From Trileptium ribeirensis (lineage: Eukaryota > Nematoda > Enoplea > Enoplida > Thoracostomopsidae): a stretch of 64,000 bases of DNA. The stretch covers positions 28,224 to 92,223 of the forward strand of contig JASANE010024996.1 of NCBI GenBank assembly GCA_030248225.1. The letters run 5' to 3'. Positions 35,331-46,400 of this stretch are shown here, piece by piece. The notes below the pieces were generated by a model, which saw only the letters and a program-made list of their open reading frames with translations, was not told where the DNA came from and did no database searches. A program made the position numbers and the translations under genes. Each line of letters opens with the position of its first letter. Position 1 is the stretch's first letter.

Positions 35331-35469
35331 TACGGAACAAACAGGGAATTTGGCACGGTTTTTCGTTAACCAAAATTTTATAAAGTGGAATCCAACTGCC
35401 GAAAATTACTAACTGTCTCGGAACAGAATTTTGGCGATTTCTTATTAATGGAAAACGGTTCACTGCTAA

Positions 35470-36060
35470 TTAGAACATTGGCTAATTCAGGATTCACTTT
35501 TGTTCGCCAACACGAACGTGCTTAAAATTTTTAGTTTTCAGAATTCGCGAACATTGAAATCTCAAATGAAGTTTAACAAATTGTTGTTCACAAAATGAGT
35601 TAAATTTTTGGCAAATGTTCAAGTGTTCGCGAACAAACAATTTTCATATTTTAAATTTTCAACAAATTTGTACAATCATCAAATTATTAACCTGGAATCA
35701 TAGTCGAATACGATATAGAAAAGAACTTGTTCGCGAAAATTTCACCCATAAAATGTTCACTAATAAATTGTAGATTCAAACACAGCGCGAGTGCGATTAA
35801 TAAGTCATTATCTTCAACGCAATTTTAATTTTAAAAGCAAATGTTCTCAAACATTTGATGCTTGGTGATTTTAATCGTAGATGCTCATAGTGATGTGTCT
35901 TGCGTATTTCTCTCTGACAAAATAATCTATACAAAAATATATATTTAAGAACTACGTTTGTGTGCGCGAACAACATTTATTTAAGAATATACGTTTGTGT
36001 TCGCGAACAAATTTTATTTTTTATATGTTTGCGTTCACGAACAAGTTTAAAAATTCTTTA
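35470..36060. repeat. TTGTTCGCGAACAA palindrome-rich repeat
   Basis: TTCGCGAA-centred palindromes recur in this block. Between 35943 and 36045 three units of about 35-50 bp follow one another, each TTTAAGAA...TACGTTTGTGT(T/G)CGCGAACAA-like. A related block lies at 30785-30950. It is probably the interior of a fold-back or MITE-like element. Confidence 0.65.
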
Positions 36061-36359
36061 TTTCAAATGCTGAACAACAGGTGTAAAATAGTTTCCATCG
36101 CTTAATTATTGCACCACATGTGTCGAGCGATGCCTCCCTATAACACTTTTCACGAATAAAACGCACGAATATAAAACTCACAAAATTATGTTTTCAACAA
36201 TTTGCGGATTTTATTAACGAATTTGCGAATTAAAAATTACCCATTATTTCATACTATTTTACAGCTGTTCATAAATGCTTTTACTACATTATGCAATCAC
36301 AAAGAATCGTTCTGTTACAAAAATATGGCAATTTTAAAAATGGGATGGTAGGCGGAGTC

Positions 36360-36451
36360 ATTTTAAGTTTAGTCGCGCATAAAAGTCGATGCCTCTTTTT
36401 TGTTTTTCCATTAAGGCTCCGGATCATGGGTTTGAGGTATGGCACCCCCGT
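36360..36451 (+). repeat. Repeat family F3, left piece interrupted by a LINE
   Basis: CGATGCCTCTTTTTTGTTTTT, ATTAAGGCTCCGGATCATGG and GTTTGAGGTATGGCACCCCCG match 38148-38214. The unit then breaks off and resumes at 37859, on the far side of the LINE. Confidence 0.7.
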
Positions 36452-37858
36452 TTGAGGTAAAGCACTAAGTGGAACAGACTGGGGTTGCCAGAAGGAAGAA
36501 CTGTGGTTGATCAATCTAACATACATACGACCCTGCATTGACTACTGTGGAGCCGCGTGGATACCGTGCCTGTCAACGACGAGCACAAACGAACTAGAAG
36601 TCATCCAGATCACTGCGGCAAGGATCATCACCGGATGTGCCTCGGGCACAGAAGCCAAGCTCCTTCTACGAGAAGCTGACGTAACCCCACTTGCAGACAG
36701 AGGATTCGAAAAGGCAGCCATTGCCATGGAAAAATATGCCCGGTTACCAGAAACGAATCCTACCACAACGAACTGCGAAAAACCTCCAGGGATCGGCTGA
36801 TATCAATACACTCCTGGACAGAAACCGGCAAGAAACTCCTCCAAGAGTCCGATATTGAACACCTGCCGAAGGAACAACTACGGCGCAGCACCATCGCACC
36901 CTGGCAGGAACCAAAAAATACCACCTTCAGAGGAGAGCTGATCGTACCGATCAAGCGCGCGGACCCTGTGGCCAAGAAAAAAGAAGCAGCCGAGAGAACA
37001 CTAGCTAGATTACAACTGCCAACGGTCGGAATTTGGACGGATGGCTCTGCTGAGAACTCAATCAAAAATGACGGTAGCAGAATACTCATCCTCCACAATA
37101 GTCAAAAAACTGAGATCTCAAAACCAGCAGGAACCATCACTTCGAGCTACGGAACTGAAATGCTGGCCATCAAAACCGGGCTACAATGGACCATGGAAAA
37201 CGCCCAGCAAGCTGAGTCAATAGATCTGTTCAGTGACTCCAAGTCCAGCATTCAACGCCTCAAATCCGGTCCATCAAAATCCAGAACCTATCTGGATAGC
37301 GAAACGTGGACAATACTTCACCAATTCGGCTCCCAGAAGGCAAGAATCCTGTTGCAATGGGTCTCGGGCCACTTTGACCTGGCAAACAACGATGAAGTTG
37401 ACGAAATTGCCAAGCGGGGCACAAAGCTACCTCAAATACGAGCCCCAATCGACTACACAACGGCAAAAGTCTTCATCTCAAGAAAGGTCCGCAGCAAGTT
37501 CCAAAAAACCGTCAAGCACCGCACCTTGGCTACCATTCCAGCAATAAACCCAGCCCAGCTGGAGCAGCTGAGGGCGAACGGTGAATGCCCACTCCTTCAA
37601 TGCTACCACTACAGAATCAGTGGCACACCTGAATTAACGGATCTCAAGACCTGCCTACGCTGCAAGCAAGAAGATGACAATGAAACGCACCTAATCGTCA
37701 GATGTCCTGCACTCACACCACACCGAATCAGGAACCTGGGCCCAAATTCCTCGATTGAAGACCTATGGAGAAAACCAGTCGAAGTCGCAAATTTCTTGTT
37801 TGCGAGCGGCATGTGCTGGCGTCAATAACGAATGTTCCGGCGTGGGAAAGAAGAGAGG
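36452..37858 (+). mobile_element. I/R1-group LINE fragment inserted in repeat F3
   Basis: The fragment lacks endonuclease and most of the reverse transcriptase, and begins in the thumb region after the RT. The repeat unit on either side (GGTATGGCACCCCCGT and CCCCCGTGCTTCCTCGACC) can be rejoined into a normal F3 unit, and CCCCCGT occurs at both edges (36445-36451, 37859-37865) as a probable 7-bp target duplication. The 3' end is short (30 bases past the stop) and has no poly(A). Confidence 0.75.
36507..37828 (+). pseudogene. LINE polyprotein C-terminus: RT thumb, RNase H and zinc knuckle
   Basis: The first frame (36507-36770) has YIRPCIDYCGAAW and ELEVIQITAARIITG, the usual region after the reverse transcriptase. 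A frameshift near 36770-36780 moves the reading into the frame that runs to 37828. That part has an RNase H domain: WTDGS (D25 of the 286-residue frame), YGTEMLAIK (E64), LFSDSKSS (D90) and GHFDLANNDEVDEIAK (D145). A C-terminal CLRCKQEDDNETHLIVRCP knuckle (CCHC-like) follows. This arrangement is found in I, R1 and related LINE clades. Truncated and frameshifted, hence inactive. Confidence 0.8.
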
Positions 37859-38500
37859 CCCCCGTGCTTCCTCGACCCAAAATTCGATAATTTTTTCTGA
37901 CGTTTTTTGGCGGCTGAAAAGTTTATTTTGGGGGTTTTCGGCATGGGAAACCCATTGTCGGTGTTGGTTTTGCTCTGTGACCCATGGTTCCACGGGTATG
38001 GGTGTATGGCACCCCCGAGGTTCGGGGTCAGAGAGCAAAATAAAGGTTTTTACCTCATTTTAGTACCTTCACGGAAGCAAAGTTATTTTTATCCGAACTA
38101 TGGAATTTTTGCGCTGCTTTGTTTTATTCCATAGCAAAATGATAAATGCCGATGCCTCTTTTTTGTTTTTTAATTAAGGTTCCAGTTCACGGGGTTTGAG
38201 GTATGGCACCCCGTGGTTCCTCGACCCAAAATTCGAAAGTTTGTTCTGAAGTAGTGGGTGGCTGGATACTTTTACTCGGGGTTTTCGGGCATGGCAAACT
38301 CATTGCTGGTGTTCATTTTGTTCCGCGATCCATGGTTATATGGGTACGTGGTATGGCGCCGCCATGGTTCATCGACCCAAAATTCCTAATTTTTACTGTT
38401 GCGTCCTATCAGGGTGATAGCTTGAACTTGGGGGTTTTGGGGCATGGGAAACTTATTGCCGGTGTTAGTTTTGTTCTAACTTGTGCGGTATTGTGTGATA
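37859..38500 (+). repeat. Repeat family F3, tandem units
   Basis: Units carry TTCCTCGACCCAAAATTC, GGGGGTTTTCGGCATGGGAAA, GTCGGTGTTGGTTTTG and ACCCATGGTTCCACGGGTATG. They recur at about 37931, 38278 and 38431 for the GGGGTTTTCGG word, so spacing is 153 or about twice that. Units between are diverged. Confidence 0.75.
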
Positions 38501-38754
38501 TCCACACATAACATATCGACGTATGCTAGCGAGAGCTGATTGGCTGTGCACGCAAAAGGCGTAGGTGTAACTATGCTTCACTACGTTCTGCAATCTCGAT
38601 AGACTTACTGGTATATAAGACCGAAACGAAATGATAACAGTTTTGTTCAGTAATTTAGTATATCGAAGTTTTAAAATTGATAAATCTGGCCCAATTTTGT
38701 TAGTGATGTATTAAACATTTCAATGAAACAGAGCATTTTTGGCCAACTGTCTGT

Positions 38755-38815
38755 TGTCGTTGTCACGCGGTACTTATAACACATATATATTGCAAATGTA
38801 CCGTTGGCGTAAAAC
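38755..38815 (+). repeat. Dispersed repeat D2, copy 2
   Basis: Matches 31970-32035 in word order; flanks are not similar for long. Confidence 0.5.
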
Positions 38816-39049
38816 AAAAATATTAGGAAGGCGAAATAGAATGGGACCTAGCACATCAGGGTGGCAATTACACAATTCTCAAACGTATAGAGCAGCTGTC
38901 ATATGTATGCCCAGACTATCCAAAAACGAATTACAAGTTGACGTTGGCGTTTGAGGTGTCAGCTGTAGTGCTTACACGCTACAACCTGCCATTCGCCGGC
39001 TGTTGCCAAGTTTTGATCCGTATCTTTTAACTATCTTCGTTATCAATTA

Positions 39050-39740
39050 CTGCCGGTATACCGCATTGCAACAATCAGGAAATCTTTGTCCGACAGGTTC
39101 TGCCGCATGCTTGAAACAGTCAGGTGATCTTTGGTTCTGCGTCCAAATTCTGCGGAAATACCTTGTGCAACAGTCAAGTAATCTTCCTCCTAACAATTTC
39201 TGCGGAATCACCCCATTGCAATATTCAGCTAAACTTCAGTCCGGAGACCGATTTTCGCCGATACGCAACATTGTAACAGTCGTTTAGCTAAAACTGTTTC
39301 TGGCGGAACACCCCTTTGCAAAGTCAGGTAGTCATTGTCCAACCGATTCTGCCGTAACACATGATTGAAACAATCAGGAAATCTTCGAATCGACGACCAA
39401 ACTTCTGCCGCAACATCTCATCAGGTCAACCTTGCACGGAATCTTCGGTTTTACGTCCAATTTATGTCATGACACCTTATTGAAATAGGCAGGTGATTTT
39501 CCTCCAACAATTTCTATCCAAACACCCCATTGGAACAGTCAGGTAATCTGCGGTTCGGTGACCAATCTCCGCCGGTACAGCACATTGTAACAGTCTTGTC
39601 TTGGTCTAACAATTTCTGGCGGGACACTCCAGTGCTGTATACGGGTAGTCTTCCGTTTTTGACCACTTTCCGCCGATACATCTCGTTATAACAGGCAATT
39701 AATGTTTGCGTAATAAGTTCTGCCAGAATCAATGACGCAC
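39050..39740. repeat. Degenerate minisatellite, about 13 units of 46-60 bp
   Basis: Each unit reads roughly AACACCNCATTGNAACAGTC, AGGTAATCTTCGGTTC, NNCGACCAATTTCTGCCGG. Unit starts can be followed by the recurrent CATTG-AACAGTCAGGTAATCTT and TTTCTGCCG words. Two subtypes alternate irregularly, one with TCTAACAATTTCTG and one with GCGACCAATTTCTGCCG. No frame is kept open through it. Confidence 0.85.
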
Positions 39741-39839
39741 CCACTCATCTTCGAGTTTTTGGGTTCCGTTTGTTACAAAATCTTTTATTCTCTATTGTCA
39801 AAGATCTAAAAAAGTTTTCCTGCCCCCATTCTAAATATA

Positions 39840-39996
39840 GTGGGGGATGAGCATAATTTTTTTTGTTCTTATCTTGATTTCTGGGGGATACATCCCGCTC
39901 ATCGCGCCCGGAATCGCTGCTGATGACTGCCCCCCCCAATTAACACAAATTTTTCAGCTGGCCCCTCCATTAGCAAAATTCTGCGTGCACCCCTGG
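39840..39996 (-). mobile_element. hAT-like terminus fragment
   Basis: Read on the minus strand the end is CAGGGGTGCACGCAGAATTT, followed by GGAGGGGCCAGCTG and a GGGGGGGGCAG run, typical of hAT/Tip100-like ends with G-rich subterminal DNA. The other end was not found. A GGGGGATACATCCC palindrome lies at 39885-39898. Confidence 0.4.
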
Positions 39997-40442
39997 CCAG
40001 AACATCTCATTGCAACGTTCTGGCAACATTCTTCAAACAAATTGAACGGAACGCTCGTTCCTATCCTCATGGCTACGCCTATACGTTAGGTAATATTCGG
40101 CGATTAAGTATAGTTGGAACCATGCTGCCTTGCCCCAAACATGATCCACTGAAAATTGTAAAACTCTGTGTGGGAAAACAATAGCAAATATATATTTGTT
40201 GTTATTTCTTCATTTATTGTTTTCACAAGATTGTTATTCATCATTGAATGCACATGGTTTCGTGTGTAGTTGATCTATTTACTTTTTAATTTTATGCTTT
40301 TATGTTTTATCGTTTCTTTTGAGGTCAAAACCGTATTACGCCGAAAAATTATTCTTTTAATGATGTGTCTGCGTCTTTAGTTTCGGTTTTCAATTCACAT
40401 GAACTCTAGAAGTATAACTGCAATTTGAATAATATATTTTAG

Positions 40443-43400
40443 TTGCGGAACTTTATAGTCACGTGATACACAAAAGCTTCCAAGCCGGAGCCGCGTTGGG
40501 CTGCGCCGTGGGCCCTGTAGTTGGAATTATAAGGGGCCCACGAAATATGTCGAATGTAAAGTATGTTTTCTTTTACTTATGTAACAAGCCAGAGCTCACA
40601 ACGAACTAACGACTAATATTCCTTGACGTAACTAAAGAGCTTTAATTCAATTCTGTATCTGAGAGGATATCAGGGACGTAGCGAAGGCTGGTGAGGGAGG
40701 GTATGCGCCCGTTTAGTGCATGTTCGGCGCACACCACCGCCGTCAAGTATTCCCAGCTATTCCTGTCAATTTAGCAGGTATATACATGGGAAAAGCGTGA
40801 CTGTGCCCTCTTATTGGATTTGATATCGTGAATTGAATTGACGAAAGCACGGCCCAGGTATCGACACCTAGATTGTCAGTATCATAGTAGGTCACAATTT
40901 GATGTGAAAATAGGCATAAAAGTACACCCCAAAGAAAAATACTGCATCCGACCACTAGAGGATATATGTAGCATACAGCAATACACATTTTGAAACGGAG
41001 CGAGCGAAGCGATCGGAGTTTACACTGAGGGCGCTAGGGGGAAAATAATGAAAATTTCTTTTGTGTCTGTTTCTGTCATTTATATCTCGTCTTCGGATGG
41101 ATGTATTGCGGTAATTTTTTTAGTTTGATAGTAAAAGTGACGAGGATGTGCCCTTTAGTAGAACTCGAACAGCTCCAATCCCATATTCATTGTCAGAATG
41201 GCAAAAACGGGTTTTAAGCGTATATACTTTGCCAAATCTAGACATACGTGTATCAGTCTAACTGGTGATATAACCCTATAAGCCCATAGTTCATCTCCAA
41301 CAAGCAAAGTCTCAATCTACATTTTGACAATTTTACTTCGCGGCACAAACAAAATATATTTTTGCAGAGTTGGTTGCTATTGAAATCTCCTCTCGTTCAG
41401 CTTCAGTTGCCATAATTTGTGATTATTAAGTTCTGTATATATAAGCGGTTTAATTAAATGGGGGCGAGCGGAGTTTCCACTGAGCGGGCAAGCTGGAAAG
41501 ATTGTGAAAATTTATTTTTATATCTTTATGTCAAGCATAACTCATCTTCGGGTGGAAGGATTTTGATAATTTTTTATTCGATAACAGACGTTGTGAGAAT
41601 GTGCCCTTTATTTCGACGCGAACACCTCCTACCCCATCTTAATGGTAAAATGGCAAAAAAACAGGTTTTTAAAGGTTCTTTGGCAAATCTGGCCATACCG
41701 GTATCAGTCTTACAGCCCATATCTCATATACATCTCTATACACGCTTCGCATCGAAAAATACAGAATCTGCTCGTTGAGGTCTACAACTTTGCTAACTAT
41801 GACTTTTTTATAGGTGACTCCGTGGGTCGCTGTGGGCCAGACTGTGGTTCATCGCCTCTGTCAGAAATAGCAATTTTTTAAATTTCGCCGGGTTATTGCG
41901 TGTTTTACCTTACAGTGAGTGCCTATTAAGTTATCAAGGACGCTGGATACGATGGCTATCTAGAGTCCAACCAGATTATTATTATACGTTTTCATGGGGT
42001 TTGAAGAGTTTTACTGTCGATGAGCCCGATTTCCAACATGTAGTGTGTCTTCATTTGTCTGATTATGTATTGCGTGTAGGGCATCAAGAAGGGTGTACAT
42101 AGGTATTTCTTAAGGCTGAATGCATGATTTGTGCTATCTAGGGTCCACGGTGCATATTTCATGACTTCTTTGGTTTTCAATGGCTTTAGGGCTAATGAAC
42201 CCGATTTCCAGAATATAGTTTCTCTTCAGTTGTTTGGTTACTCATTGCATACAGGTCATCAAGAATTGTCTATATAGGTATAGGTTTTTCGGTAGGCTGA
42301 ATACTATGGTTTGATTATGTAGAGTCTAGCACTAGTATCTCATGGCTTTTCAGACGTTTTATTGGGTTTAGGGTCAATGAACCCGACATCCAGAAAATAG
42401 TTTGTCTTTAATTGTTTGGTTACATTTTGCGTACAGGTCACGGTATATTCATAAAACGCAGCCTGTTACAGGTGATTCAACAAAATAACTTAAAAATGAA
42501 ACCACGCTCGCGTCCTTACACCGTCACTTGCAAGTTACTAGTCTATTTTGCATATATATATTTATGCATGGGAACCGGACATTTCGTCGACCGTAGAGTT
42601 TGTCGACCAGACAGTTTGTCGACCGGACACTTTGTCGAACGGACAGTGTGTCGACAGACACTTTCTTGACCGGACATCTTTGCTTAGATTTTGTGGAGCG
42701 CCGGCCGATAAGCTGCTTTTGAAGGTTTCAAACCACGACAATAAAAAAAACTAATTTATTATTTTTATTCATTTAACCTGCTTTCGTTTTCAAACGCTTG
42801 CGGTTTGAAGAATGTTTTCATGTATTTGTCGGTAGATTGCGCGCTGCTTTGGCGCCGGTTGTCCTGCTGCTAAACGCACAAATACCTCGGCGGCAGCCCG
42901 TTCCTTATTCTTCAGAGCTTCTAGAAATTTCCAGTTGGTTGGATGATGAGCACTAATAATAGATGAGAACTTGCGATGCCAGCCGTCGATATCGTTATTT
43001 GTGCGAGGCAAGTTAGCCAGAATACGACATCGACAGTTCCAGATCACCTTATCAAACACAGCTGGACGTCGAATGCTGCCAATGTTGCGGTCAGTAAACG
43101 TTGATTCAAAGTATTCTGCTGCTACATTTATAGCCTCCAATGGAAAATCCGTCAAAATTGCATCAAATCCTTGCTCGACAAATAATGCCGCTAGTGCCGA
43201 CAGGCTACGTTCTCGAATAGCAAACTCCGGGCTCTCTCGATAATGAATCAGCAAACCTGGTTCTGATACCTTGCGCAGTACGCATTGACTGAGATGAAAT
43301 AGGCATCCGTGCATTTCCGCGTTTGGGAAACAAGTCGAAAAAGCATTAATAATAATAATAATAATGGATTTATAACGCGCTTTTTTCGCGAAAGCATCTC

Positions 43401-46400
43401 AAAAGCGCAAGGTAAGTTTTACATGTTTATGATATCTTTCAACAAACCTGTCACGATTCCGTTGGAAATAAATAAGTCTTGAGTCTAGATTTGAAATGAG
43501 TCAGTTCTAGGTCTGGACTTCGCACAGCAAGCGGCAGTTTATTCCATTCCGAAGGCCCAAAAAATTGGAAGCTATTGTTTCTTGCCACATCAATTCGCAG
43601 TATCCTTTCTTTGGCAAGTCGTAGTCCGGATGAAGTGGTAAGAATGTCGGCAATATATGGCGGCGTTTTCGTAGTAATTGCGTTGTATACAATTAGAAGA
43701 ATCTTGTATTGGATGCGCTTATCTAGGCAGCCAGTACAGACGCCTCAAGACGGGTGTTAAGTGTTCCTGTCGACGAGCCCCCGATACCATCCTGGCTGCT
43801 GCGTGTAGAAGACGCCGAAGTGGTAAGAGACTAACTGTAGGTAGACCACAGTACAACGCGTTGCAATAGTCGATTCGAGACATGACGAACGCTCTGGAAA
43901 TAGATTGTGTTGCATCAATATCCAAACGGTTTCGAATACGGCTTATTTCTTTTAGCTGCCATGTGCACTTTCCTGCTAGCTCGGCAATATGTTTTTGAAA
44001 TGTCAATTTCTTGTCTAAGGTTACACCAAGTACCTTGATTGTGTCAGTACTACGAATGGTCTCATTGTCGATATCAATTGGCTTGCCGGAATACTGCTGA
44101 CGACTAAAATAGATTAGTCCGGTCTTTGAATGATTAAGTTTTAATTTATTATATTAATTTATAATAATATGCGAAACCAATTGTTTAAAGAGCCGAACAA
44201 GCGCTGAACAGATGAGACACCCAGAGCCTCATCAGATGCGGAGAAACATTTATACACCTGTATGTCATCAGCATAGCAATGTACATTGAAGCCGGCCGCG
44301 ATAATTATTTGAAGCAGCGGAGCAATGACGATGTTGAATAGTATCGGTCCGATAACGCTGCCTTGTGGAACGCCGTCGATCCGATAACGCTGCCTTGTGG
44401 AACGCCGCTCAACATTGTTGTGTTTTTGGAAAAAGTTGTTCCAATTTGCATGCGTTGGCGATTCGACAAATAGGATTCAAACCACGACAACGAAGACGGC
44501 GACAGGTTGATGTCTTTTAGTCGCTGAAGTAGTGCTGAGTGATCAATCGTGTCAAAAGCGGCTGACATGTCCAAGCACATTAGAAGTGTGATTTGTCTTC
44601 TAGTAAATGCTGATTGGATATCATTGCAAATTTTTACTAACGCACTCTCGGTAGAATGTCCTTTACGGTATGCTGATTGGAATTTAGGAAGATGGTTGTA
44701 AATGTCCATATGATAAACCAGCTGATCCATGACTACCCGCTCCATCAATTTCGCAATGTAAGAAATATTCGAAACTGGTCGAAAATTGTTCATGTCATTA
44801 ACATCAGCGTTGGGACGTTTTAGTCGAGGGTGGATAATGCTGCTTTTTTCACGGATGCTGACAGTCCCAGTCGTTAGAGATTCATTGATGAGAGCGGTGA
44901 TTGGGCGAGCCAATGTAGCAGCAAATTTCTTACAGATAGCTGGTGGCAGAATATCCAATGCACAGCACTTGTTGTTACTTGTTTTGATGAGGTTAGCGAT
45001 GTGTTCTTCGCTAGTTGGAGAAAGGTGTAATTGTGAAACGTCATTATTGGCTGTACGAAAAAAGGCTGTAATGGAGGAAATTGGGAACGAATAGCTGTAA
45101 CTTTGTTTGCAAAAATGTTGTAAAATTGTCCGCCCGATCACGGGAGATGGGTGTTTGGCGTTTACGGTAGAGCATTGCGTTTATGACATTCTATTTTTTA
45201 TTATTATTAACTTCGTTTAATTTCGATTTCCAGTGGTTGTTCAATTTATTTTGACAGAGATCTCGGTAAAGTTTTTTATGGTTGTCATAATTAAGTCTGG
45301 CATTACAACAACGAGATCGCCGCCATAAGCGCTCGTATCTTCGCAACGCTGTCTTCGCGCGGTGGCATTCAGTGTCGAACCAAGGCGCATCAGGACGATC
45401 TTGCACGGTTCGAGATTGTAGTGGAAGTTGCGTGTTTACGATGGACGATATTGAGTCATAAAAGTAGTTGGTGCGGTCATCGAGTGAGCCATTTTCGGGC
45501 AAATGTAGTTGAGAGATTGCTGACTGAAAATTAGCACTATCAGTGGACGCCCAATTTCGATAGTGAATTGTTTTCGTGGGCCTATTTGTGTTAATATGAC
45601 AGTTAATCTTGGTGACAATTAACATGTGGTCGGAAATAGCACAGCTTTCAATCGCGACATTTGAAAACAAATTACTGTTTTTATATATACTGTTAATCGC
45701 AGCTTTCTCAAAATCGCAGGTTACTGAAGATGGCGCATAGTTGTAACCAGTTTGTAAAATCCATTGAACCATTGCTGTGTAAGTATTCTCGCACTTATTT
45801 GGCAATAAAGCAAAAACTAAAGCCACAATAACTTCATCCTTCAACGCGTGAATCGTATATAGTTGTATTTGACTGAGATGGTTGTCGAAGATGAGAATTA
45901 GTTGAGAAATTCCAGATTCTGCCCTCATTAGCAACTTCAAAAAGGCAAAGAACTTATCGCCACCGAATGATGTTGAGTAATCTTCAGGTATTTGTAAGTC
46001 AAAACCAGTTAACGGATTCACAGGATGCTTTGAAGTGTGGTGGCGGCGAATAACACGATTAAGACCTTCAGATTTGGGTAGGTTTGGGACAGCTACAAGC
46101 GGAACGTGAACTGTTGCGACTTCAGCCATTCTGGCTGAACTCTCTCTCGTTGACATAGCCAATTCCTTGACAGTATTTTAGCACGAAGTTCCGGGGTTCC
46201 GGTGGACCTCAAAAATAGGGGTCAGCGATTCTGAAAAATCTCGGGGTCAGCACCCCGAGACTCGAGGGGGGAGGCCCCTATAGGGATCAATATACAAATT
46301 TTGAGGTGGAGGCTGATTATGATGTGGAAGTGGCGTCCACATCGTCAGGTATTTATTTAGCCAACAACAACAACAAAAATGCGGACCGGATGTGGTCCGC

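Noticed and set aside
45191..46162. 323-codon frame taken as one protein
   Set aside because: Two unrelated parts: MULE transposase (first 161 residues) and LINE sequence.
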